DNA of 53,943 nt, from assembly GCF_016756745.1 (NCBI RefSeq), contig NZ_JAESIH010000070.1:1-53943 (forward strand), in the 5' to 3' direction. Both the position numbers and the translations under genes were made by a program. The notes beneath the pieces are model-generated. The model did not search any database. It had not been told where the DNA came from and saw only the letters and a program-made list of their open reading frames with translations. Origin of the DNA: Aminivibrio sp. (lineage in GTDB: Bacteria; Synergistota; Synergistia; Synergistales; Aminobacteriaceae). Below are positions 16,228 through 22,711 of the stretch, in pieces. Each line of letters opens with the position of its first letter. The first letter of the stretch is position 1.

Positions 16228-18506
16228 GCCTCCTCAAGAGCTACCTTTCCTTCGCCCGGGGAGAAACGGCCCTCTCCCCCTGGGGAATCACCTACCCCTT
16301 CGGGGTTGTGGCCAGGGCCGTGGTATCCCTCCGGAACTTCGGCTACGACCACGGCCTCGTTCCTCCCGTGGAACCTCCCCTTCCTGTGGTCAGCGTGGGG
16401 AACATCACCCTGGGCGGGACAAACAAGACTCCCTTCGTGGAAATGCTCTGCCGCATGTTCCTCGAGGCGGGTATCCCCGTGGGGATTGTCAGCAGGGGGT
16501 ACGGCGGCACAACCAAGGATCCGGTGGTGCTCTCCTCGATCACCCTCCGGGAAAGCGACGGCTTCTGTGCGGAAGACATCGCCGCCCTCCGGGGGCTCGT
16601 GGGGGACGAACCGTTGCTGCTGGCCTCCCGGCTGCGGGGCGTCCCCGTGGCGGTGTCCAAGGACCGGCTCCGTGACATTGAAGCCCTCTCGGACAGGAAT
16701 GTGAAGCTCATAGTCGCCGACGACGCCTTCCAGCACCGGCGGATGGCCAGGGACGTGGATATCGCCCTGGTGGACGCCTGCTGCCCCTTCGGGAACGGGT
16801 GGGTGGCCCCCGCCGGCATTCTTCGGGAACCTCCCGCGGAGCTGTCCAGGGCATCCCTGGTGGTGATCACCAAGGCGGACCAGGTACCGGTCGAAAAGCT
16901 GCGCACCCTGACGGACGAGATCCGGCGCTTCGTGCCGGAAGAGAAGATTTTCTATTCCCGGCTCTCGGTTCCCACCTGGAGGCGGTGGAACGGGTGCTGG
17001 AGTGCGGAGTGCTGCGAAGCCCCCCGCACCGTCCTTGCCTTTTCCGCCATCGGAAGCCCGGAGAGTTTTCGGAGATCCCTGGAGCAGCAGGGAATAACCA
17101 TCGTCAGGGAACACCGGTTCAAGGACCACCACCGGTACGGCCGGGAAGACATGGAGATGCTCGAAAAAGCCTTCGCCGGGTGCGGGGCGGAAGCCATGAC
17201 CTGCACCGAGAAGGATATCTACAACCTCCCCACTGACTGGAGACCCTCCCGGGACATCCTCGTCCCCCTCATCTCCACGGAGCTCGACGACGAACCCCGC
17301 TTCCGGAAGGCTCTCGCGGGAGCCCTCCGGCCCAGGATCGTGGTGGCGTCCAACGGCTACGGCGAAGACTCCATGGGAGCCCTCCTGGCGAGAAAGTTCA
17401 GAGAACGGTTTCCCGTTGCGGCCGTCTCCTCCTTTCCCATCGTGGGCAAGGGGGAGCATTACCTCAGGGAAGGCATTCCAGTGGACTCGGTCCCCGAGGA
17501 TTCTCCCAGCGGCGGGGTCATCAAGTATCGCCTGTCCGACCTTTGGAGAGACCTCCGGTCGGGCCTTCTCCGCTCCATCGCCAGGCAGATGGGGGCGTGG
17601 AAGCGGCTCCGGGGGGCCATCCGCACTCCCGTCTGCGTGGGGGATGTCTACCTCCTGCTCCACGCCCTGTGGGGCCAGGGGCAGCTCCCCGTCCTGGTGG
17701 CCACGGCCAAAACGGTTTACCTCAGCGGTCACTGGCGGCTCGAACGGTTCATCATCAAGCACAGAAGCCGCATCGCCTGGACCCGGGACAGGGACACCGC
17801 CGAGGAACTTCTCCGGTCCGGCGCCACTGCCCGGTTCGACGGCAATCCCATAATGGACCTGACCTGTGATAATACTATCGAGAAGGTGGCATGGGGCGAA
17901 AAGGACGGTTTTCGGGTTCTCCTCCTGCCCGGCAGTCGCAGCAGGGCCTACCAGGACGTCCGGCTCCTTCTCGACGCCGTGGAGCTGCTGAGCGAACGCG
18001 TTTCCTGCTCATACCTCATGGTCATCGCCCCCACCCTCGACATGGAGGAACTGCTGGCATCCTGCCGGGGCTGGACCTCCTTCGAAGAGGACGGACGGAA
18101 AGGAATACGGAAAGGAAAGGCAACCATCTCCCTCTTCTTCGGTCCCCTTCCCGCCGTCACGGAGGGAGCCCACCTGCTCATCGGCCTGGGCGGCACGGCG
18201 AACCAGGTCTGTGCCGGTATGGGTGTACCCGTGGTGTCCATAGAGGAGAAGGGGAAGTTTGTGCAGAAAAAACTGCTCGGAGAATCGGAGCTCCTCGTCC
18301 CGCCCACGGCCCGGGACCTTGCCGGCGGCGCGGAGAAAATACTCGCCGATGAGGAACTCCGCCTCCGGATGGCCAGAGAGGGACGGGAGCGCCTCGGCGG
18401 TCCCGGCGCCCTCGACATGGTGGTGGAACACACCGCGTCCGCCATGGGATGGGAACTCCGGTGCGAAGTGTATTCGACGCTGTCGGAGCGCTGGGGCAGC
18501 GTATGA
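16224..18506 (+). CDS. lpxK: LpxK (tetraacyldisaccharide 4'-kinase) fused to an LpxB-related domain
   Basis: A 760-residue two-domain protein. Residues 1 to about 368 are LpxK, the membrane-associated kinase that phosphorylates the 4' position of the disaccharide. They carry the P-loop-like VVSVGNITLGGTNKTP (family GGTGKT, here N for G), SRGYGG, IVADDAFQHRR and AMTCTEKDIYNLP. Residues about 372-760 are a second GT-B-type domain beginning RIVVASNGYGEDSMGALLA, with LLLPGSRSRAYQDVRLLL and LLIGLGGTANQVCAGMGVPVV. These resemble the 'lipid-A-disaccharide synthase-related' family known as a separate protein in cyanobacteria and Deinococcus. E. coli LpxK is about 330 residues. The reading frame is continuous across the junction near 17335. 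The last 23 codons are repeated twice downstream. Confidence 0.9.
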   Translation: MSLLKSYLSFARGETALSPWGITYPFGVVARAVVSLRNFGYDHGLVPPVEPPLPVVSVGNITLGGTNKTPFVEMLCRMFLEAGIPVGIVSRGYGGTTKDPVVLSSITLRESDGFCAEDIAALRGLVGDEPLLLASRLRGVPVAVSKDRLRDIEALSDRNVKLIVADDAFQHRRMARDVDIALVDACCPFGNGWVAPAGILREPPAELSRASLVVITKADQVPVEKLRTLTDEIRRFVPEEKIFYSRLSVPTWRRWNGCWSAECCEAPRTVLAFSAIGSPESFRRSLEQQGITIVREHRFKDHHRYGREDMEMLEKAFAGCGAEAMTCTEKDIYNLPTDWRPSRDILVPLISTELDDEPRFRKALAGALRPRIVVASNGYGEDSMGALLARKFRERFPVAAVSSFPIVGKGEHYLREGIPVDSVPEDSPSGGVIKYRLSDLWRDLRSGLLRSIARQMGAWKRLRGAIRTPVCVGDVYLLLHALWGQGQLPVLVATAKTVYLSGHWRLERFIIKHRSRIAWTRDRDTAEELLRSGATARFDGNPIMDLTCDNTIEKVAWGEKDGFRVLLLPGSRSRAYQDVRLLLDAVELLSERVSCSYLMVIAPTLDMEELLASCRGWTSFEEDGRKGIRKGKATISLFFGPLPAVTEGAHLLIGLGGTANQVCAGMGVPVVSIEEKGKFVQKKLLGESELLVPPTARDLAGGAEKILADEELRLRMAREGRERLGGPGALDMVVEHTASAMGWELRCEVYSTLSERWGSV

Positions 18507-18634
18507 TTTTGTCAACCGGAAGCGTTTTTTTTCTGTCCGCCATGGGATGGGAACTCCGGTGCGAAGTGTATTCGATGCTGTCGGAGTGCTGGGGCAGCGT
18601 ATGATTTTGTCAACCGGAAGCGTTTTTTTTCTGT
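18437..18634. repeat. 98-bp tandem duplication of the lpxK 3' end
   Basis: The end of lpxK from GTCCGCC (18437) through the stop codon and the following T8 tract is repeated immediately at 18535. GTCCGCC occurs at both junctions, so 7 bp of microhomology bounds the unit. The second copy has two base changes (GATGCTG, GAGTGCTGG) against the native one (GACGCTG, GAGCGCTGG). Confidence 0.9.
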
Positions 18635-18763
18635 CATCCTGAGGAGCGCAGCGACGAAGGATCTGCCCTTGATTCTGACCTGCCTCAAGGGATCTCGATA
18701 CTGGTCCGCCCTGAATCAAAAAACCAGATCCCTCGTCGCATAAAACCGCTCCTCGGGATGACA
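18632..18763. repeat. 132-bp MITE-like element with long terminal inverted repeats, copy 1
   Basis: It begins TGTCATCCTGAGGAGCG and ends CGCTCCTCGGGATGACA. These ends are complementary with one mismatch, and inside them CGACGAAGGATCTG faces CAGATCCCTCGTCG. The arms are about 35 nt around a 58-nt centre. It has no coding capacity and is the same family as the arrays at the window ends and at 35650-37095, but here as a single clean unit. Confidence 0.8.
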
Positions 18764-18815
18764 AGCAAAGTCGAACAAACAAAGGATGAGTACTAACACT
18801 AGGAGATGATTCCAG

Positions 18816-18986
18816 ATGAGCGATAAAGAACAAAAAGCGGCCTTCACCCCGGTCCGGGTGGCAGACCTTTCCGGCGAGGGACGCTGGGATTTTGTCAACC
18901 GGAAGCGTTTTTTTCTGTCCGCCATGGGATGGGAACTCCGGTGCGAAGTGTATTCGACGCTGTCGGAGCGCTGGGGCAGCGTATGA
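18816..18986 (+). pseudogene. Chimeric 56-codon frame: kdsA start fused to lpxK tail
   Basis: The duplication created an open frame that uses a copy of the kdsA ribosome binding site (AGGAG) and ATG. It reads the first 27 residues of KdsA (MSDKEQKAAFT...RWDFV), then NRKRFFLS translated from the lpxK-downstream sequence, then the native LpxK C-terminus AMGWELRCEVYSTLSERWGS. The T tract at the junction has 7 T here against 8 in the other copies, which keeps the two halves in one frame. It lacks every KdsA catalytic residue, so it is a by-product of rearrangement unless shown to be expressed. Confidence 0.75.
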
Positions 18987-19013
18987 TTTAGTCAACCGGA
19001 AGCGTTTTTTTTC

Positions 19014-19145
19014 TGTCATCCTGAGGAGCGCAGCGACGAAGGATCTGCCCTTGATTCTGACCTGCCTCAAGGGATCTCGATACTGGTCCGCCCTGAATCA
19101 AAAAACCAGATCCCTCGTCGCATAAAACCGCTCCTCGGGATGACA
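19014..19145. repeat. 132-bp MITE-like element, copy 2
   Basis: This copy appears identical to the one at 18632-18763. It arose by the tandem duplication and not by a second insertion, because the flanks are duplicated too. Confidence 0.8.
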
Positions 19146-19146
19146 A

Positions 19147-19216
19147 GCAAAGTCGAACAAGCAAAGTCGAACAAACAAAGTCGAACAAACAAAGTCGAAC
19201 AAACAAAGTCGAACAA
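19147..19216. repeat. Five tandem copies of a 14-bp repeat before kdsA
   Basis: The unit RCAAAGTCGAACAA is repeated five times (the first two start with G, the others with A). The upstream duplicate has a single copy at 18765-18778. It ends 23 bp before the kdsA ribosome binding site and is a likely slipped-strand length polymorphism. Confidence 0.9.
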
Positions 19217-19253
19217 ACAAAGGATGAGTACTAACACTAGGAGATGATTCCAG

Positions 19254-20162
19254 ATGAGCGATAAAGAACAAAAAGCGGCCTTCACCCCGGTCCGGGTGGC
19301 AGACCTTTCCGGCGAGGGACGCTGGGATTTTGTCATAGGGGAGGGGAGCCTCGCCCTGATCGCAGGCCCCTGCGCCCTGGAAACCCCCGAACTGGGACTG
19401 GAGATCGCCGAGACGGTGCGGGACCTCTGCAGGCCCCTGGGAATCAACTACATCTTCAAGGCCTCCTTCGACAAGGCCAACCGCACGTCCCTGAAAGGAT
19501 TCCGGGGCCCCGGCCTGGAAGAGGGACTCATCCACCTGGCCCGCATCGGCCGGAAGGCCGGCGTTCCGGTGCTCACAGACATTCATGAATCATGGCAGGC
19601 CGATTCAGCCGCCCGTTCCGTGGACATCCTCCAGATACCGGCCTTTCTCTGCCGCCAGACGGACCTTCTCCTTGCCGCAGCCCGGACCGGCAGGCCCCTC
19701 AACGTGAAGAAGGCCCAGTTTCTCGCCCCCTGGGACATGAAGCATGTCCTGGAGAAATGCCGGGAGGGCGGAGCTCCTTCAGTGATGCTCTGCGAGCGGG
19801 GGACCACCATGGGGTACGGCCAGCTGGTGGTGGACATGCGGTCCCTGCCGGTCATGCGCTCCTTCGGTTGCCCCGTGGTCTTCGACGGCACCCACAGCGT
19901 CCAGATGCCGGGAGCCGCGGGCAGCGCAAGCGGCGGCGACCGCCGCTTCATCCTTCCCCTTGCCAGGGCCGCCGTCGCCGCCGGGGTGGACGCCCTTTTC
20001 CTGGAAACCCACCCCCGCCCGGAAAAAGCCCTCAGCGACGGCCCCAATCTCGTTCCCCTCAGGAAGATGAAGTTCCTCCTGGAGCAGCTTGCCGAGCTCC
20101 ACTCCCTGGTGAGGGACAGACTCGGCATGCCGTCCCTGGAGTGGGCCGGGGAGGATCGATGA
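19254..20162 (+). CDS. kdsA: 3-deoxy-8-phosphooctulonate synthase KdsA
   Basis: A 302-residue aldolase that condenses arabinose 5-phosphate with phosphoenolpyruvate to Kdo 8-phosphate. Motifs are LIAGPCALETPELGLEIAE, YIFKASFDKANRTSLKGFRG, LTDIHES, DILQIPAFLCRQTDLL, NVKKAQFLAPWDMK, CERGTTMGYGQLVVDMRSL and FDGTHSVQMPG. It is about 20 residues longer than E. coli KdsA through an N-terminal extension (residues 1-28). AGGAG at 19239-19243 precedes the ATG. Its 5' end and leader are present a second time upstream (18816). It begins the second Kdo block and is followed after 1 bp by kdsD. Confidence 0.95.
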   Translation: MSDKEQKAAFTPVRVADLSGEGRWDFVIGEGSLALIAGPCALETPELGLEIAETVRDLCRPLGINYIFKASFDKANRTSLKGFRGPGLEEGLIHLARIGRKAGVPVLTDIHESWQADSAARSVDILQIPAFLCRQTDLLLAAARTGRPLNVKKAQFLAPWDMKHVLEKCREGGAPSVMLCERGTTMGYGQLVVDMRSLPVMRSFGCPVVFDGTHSVQMPGAAGSASGGDRRFILPLARAAVAAGVDALFLETHPRPEKALSDGPNLVPLRKMKFLLEQLAELHSLVRDRLGMPSLEWAGEDR

Positions 20163-20163
20163 C

Positions 20164-21219
20164 ATGATCTGCCTTCCCTGGGAGCGGGAGGGGCGATGCC
20201 TCTCCGATGAACAGCTCCTTGAGGCCGGAAAGGGAATCCTTCGGTCCGAGGCGGCCGAGATCCAGCGGGCGGCGGACAGGATGGACATGGAGCTTGTCCG
20301 GGCCGCCAGGATCATCCACTCCTGCAGGGGGCGCCTCGTGGTGGCCGGTATGGGCAAGTCGGGGATCATCGGCAGGAAAATCGCCGCGACCCTCGCTTCC
20401 CTGGGTACGCCCTCCTTTTTCCTCCACGCGGCTGAAGGTTCCCACGGCGACCTGGGGATGGTCTGCCGGGACGACGCCGCCCTCATCCTGAGCAACAGCG
20501 GGACCACGGCGGAGGTGCTCTCCATCCTGCCCCACTTCCGGAGGCTCGGAGCGCCCATCATCGCCATAACGGGAGGGCTGAAATCGCCCCTGGCCCAGAA
20601 CGCCGACGTGGTCCTCGACTCCTCGGTGGTCTCCGAGGCCGGCATCCCGGCGGAGGTCACCCCTGCTGACGGCACGGGACAGGACGAGGACGCCCTGAAC
20701 CTGGCCCCCCTCTGCAGCACCACCCTCCAACTCGCCATAGGGGACGCCCTCGCGGGGATGGTGACGGAACTCCGGGGCCTTCGCCCGGAGGATTTCGCCC
20801 TTTTCCACCCGGGGGGAGCCCTGGGCCGGCGGTTGCTGACACGGACCCGGGACGTGATGGCCACGGGGGAGAAGCTTCCCATAGTGGGGCTTTCCGTGAA
20901 GGTGAGCGACGCCCTCTTCGAGATGACCAGCAAGGGATACGGGGCCACCATCATCGTGGATGACCGGGGGGACCTGGCGGGAATCTTCACCGACGGCGAC
21001 CTCCGGCGGCTCATCGCCCGGAAGGGCGTGGAATGCCTCTCCGAAGAGGTGTCGGGAGTCATGATCGCCAACCCCCTGGTGATCGCCCCGGACAAGCTTG
21101 CCGCGGAAGCGGTCCGGATCATGGAACAGCGGGAGATCTCCGCCATCATCGTGGTGGAGGGGAAGCGACCCGTGGGCATCCTCCACCTCCACGATCTTCT
21201 CAAGGCGGGGGTGGCCTGA
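20164..21219 (+). CDS. kdsD: Arabinose-5-phosphate isomerase (KdsD/KpsF/GutQ family)
   Basis: A 351-residue enzyme converting ribulose 5-phosphate to arabinose 5-phosphate, the first step towards Kdo. The SIS domain (about 40-205) shows VVAGMGKSGIIGRKIAATLAS, HAAEGSHGDLGM and ILSNSGTTAEVLSILP. Two CBS domains follow (about 225-285 and 290-350; TIIVDDRGDLAGIFTDGDLRR, SAIIVVEGKRPVGILHLHDLL). About 20 extra residues stand at the N-terminus compared with E. coli KdsD. It is closely linked to kdsA and waaA, which fixes the role to Kdo synthesis over a sugar-catabolic GutQ role. Confidence 0.94.
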   Translation: MICLPWEREGRCLSDEQLLEAGKGILRSEAAEIQRAADRMDMELVRAARIIHSCRGRLVVAGMGKSGIIGRKIAATLASLGTPSFFLHAAEGSHGDLGMVCRDDAALILSNSGTTAEVLSILPHFRRLGAPIIAITGGLKSPLAQNADVVLDSSVVSEAGIPAEVTPADGTGQDEDALNLAPLCSTTLQLAIGDALAGMVTELRGLRPEDFALFHPGGALGRRLLTRTRDVMATGEKLPIVGLSVKVSDALFEMTSKGYGATIIVDDRGDLAGIFTDGDLRRLIARKGVECLSEEVSGVMIANPLVIAPDKLAAEAVRIMEQREISAIIVVEGKRPVGILHLHDLLKAGVA

Positions 21220-21220
21220 C

Positions 21221-22486
21221 CTGAATCTCCTGCTGTACCGGGCCCTCGTCTCGGCGGTCTACCCGGTGGTCTACCCCTGGCTGGCGAAGAAATACGCCCC
21301 TGGCCTGAACGAGCGGCGGGCCCTTTATCCCGGGGAGAAGGCAGGCGGGTTTCCTGAACGGCCTCTCTGGATCCATGCTGTTTCGGTGGGGGAGGTGCAG
21401 TCCGCCTGGCCTCTTCTCGATCTGCTCGCTCGGGAGAATCCGGGAGAGCAGATCCTCCTCTCCACCACTACCGCCACGGGGCGGGAAACGGCCTTCCGCC
21501 TTGCTGACGGGCTTTTCGGAGAACACATCTACTACCCCTGGGATGTCCCTCGGATCGTCCGCCGGTCCCTCGACCGGATCCGCCCGAAAGGGTATATTGT
21601 GATGGAGACGGAAATCTGGCCCGCCATGCTCATGGAGCTGAAGAACCGCTCCATACCTGCCTTCCTGGCCAACGGACGCTTCTCCGAGAGGACGGCCCGG
21701 AATGTCCGGAAGCGTCCCTCTTTCTGGAGGCATGTCTACAATCTCTTTTCCCTGCTGCTGGTGCGCTCCGCCGCCGACCGGGATTTCCTGGCGGATCTGG
21801 GGGTTCCGGGAGAAAAGGTCCGGGTCACCGGCGACTGCAAGGTGGATGCCCTGCTGCTCCGGAAACGGGCGGCGGATCTTACCCGGATCCGGAAAATTGT
21901 GGCGGGACAAGGCCCCGTCTTCGTGGCGGGAAGCACACACCAGGGAGAGGAATCGATCGTCCTCGCCGCCTTCCGGCACGTACGGGCGCGGATCCCTGAA
22001 GCCCGGCTGGTCATTGCCCCCCGCCATCCGGAGAGAAGCGGGGACGTGCTGGAGGCGGCCTCACGGACGGCGGAAGCCGCCCTTCTGTCAGAAGCCGAAC
22101 GGCCCGGCGGGGCATCATGGGACATCCTCGTGATCGACCGGATCGGCGTGCTCTTCGACCTCTACGGTGTGTCCGACGGCGCCTTCATCGGCGGCAGCCT
22201 GGTGGACAAGGGCGGGCAGAACATCATGGAACCCGCCGTTTTCGGGATACCCTTTTCCCACGGCCCCTACATGCGGGATTTCGTGGAAGCGGCAGGGGAG
22301 CTGGAAAAACTGGGGGCGGCAACCCTCGTCAGGACAGAGGCGGAAATGGCCGCCCACTGGGAGCGGTGCCTGGACCGCAATGAACGGGAAAAGGCGCGCC
22401 TCGCCTCCGGTGCCTACTTTCAGGCTGCGGGGGGAGCCGCGAGGGTCACTCTCGAAGAAATCCGCAGGGAGATGACAAAGAAATGA
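21221..22486 (+). CDS. waaA: Kdo transferase WaaA (KdtA)
   Basis: A 421-residue GT30 transferase that adds Kdo to lipid IVA at the inner membrane. An N-terminal membrane anchor (LLLYRALVSAVYPVVYPWLAK) is followed by IHAVSVGEVQSAWPLLDLL (with the catalytic Glu), TTTATGRETAFRL, METEIWPAMLMELK, VTGDCKVDALLL, VAGSTHQGEE, VIAPRHPER and the Kdo-transferase signature FIGGSLVDKGGQNIMEPAVFG. No ATG, GTG or TTG lies in frame between 21098 and the anchor. CTG at 21221 stands about 9 bp after GGCGGGGG, gives a length close to the 425 of E. coli WaaA, and aligns with its N-terminus. ATG 21098 would overlap kdsD by over 120 bp. Confidence 0.92.
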   Translation: MNLLLYRALVSAVYPVVYPWLAKKYAPGLNERRALYPGEKAGGFPERPLWIHAVSVGEVQSAWPLLDLLARENPGEQILLSTTTATGRETAFRLADGLFGEHIYYPWDVPRIVRRSLDRIRPKGYIVMETEIWPAMLMELKNRSIPAFLANGRFSERTARNVRKRPSFWRHVYNLFSLLLVRSAADRDFLADLGVPGEKVRVTGDCKVDALLLRKRAADLTRIRKIVAGQGPVFVAGSTHQGEESIVLAAFRHVRARIPEARLVIAPRHPERSGDVLEAASRTAEAALLSEAERPGGASWDILVIDRIGVLFDLYGVSDGAFIGGSLVDKGGQNIMEPAVFGIPFSHGPYMRDFVEAAGELEKLGAATLVRTEAEMAAHWERCLDRNEREKARLASGAYFQAAGGAARVTLEEIRREMTKK

Positions 22487-22707
22487 CCATCAATGAACAA
22501 CTTCTGAATGAATACTACGGGTCCTTCGGTGAACGCTCCAGAGCGGCCCTGGACGAAAGGGCGGAATCCCCTGAGCGGCTCCCGATCCTGGAGCCCGGCT
22601 GCCCCATGACGGCGGCGGTCGCCCGGGTGAAGGGCGGACAGAGCGTGGACACGCCCGATGACCTGGAGAACGTGCGGGCAATCTTCCGGGAGATGGAAAA
22701 GGAGTGA
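22483..22707 (+). pseudogene. KdsB (CMP-Kdo synthetase) C-terminal remnant, 74 codons
   Basis: A 74-codon frame whose second half (SPERLPILEPG...GQSVDTPDDLENVRAI) matches the extreme C-terminus of CMP-Kdo synthetases, including the family ending 'VDTPEDLERVR'. All nucleotide- and Kdo-binding motifs of the roughly 250-residue enzyme are absent. The ATG overlaps the waaA stop as ATGA, where a full kdsB would be expected in this gene order, so an internal deletion fusing start and tail is likely. It could still be translated. Working KdsB is needed for WaaA, so a functional copy should lie elsewhere. Confidence 0.65.
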
Positions 22708-22711
22708 TACC

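Larger units (their letters stand above)
18505..19325. repeat. Tandem duplication spanning the lpxK-kdsA junction (383 + 438 bp)
   Basis: Unit 1 is 18505-18887 and unit 2 is 18888-19325. Both start at the 10-mer GATTTTGTCA, which occurs again at 19326 inside intact kdsA. The unit contains the duplicated lpxK tail, the 132-bp hairpin element, the kdsA ribosome binding site and the first 27 kdsA codons. Unit 2 is 55 bp longer because it has five instead of one copy of a 14-bp repeat and one T fewer in a T tract. This fills the 747 bp between lpxK and kdsA. Confidence 0.92.

Noticed and set aside
15783-17762. 659-codon open frame on the minus strand opposite msbA/lpxK
   Set aside because: A GC-rich shadow of two well-supported genes, with a His/Gly/Pro-rich composition and no start signal.
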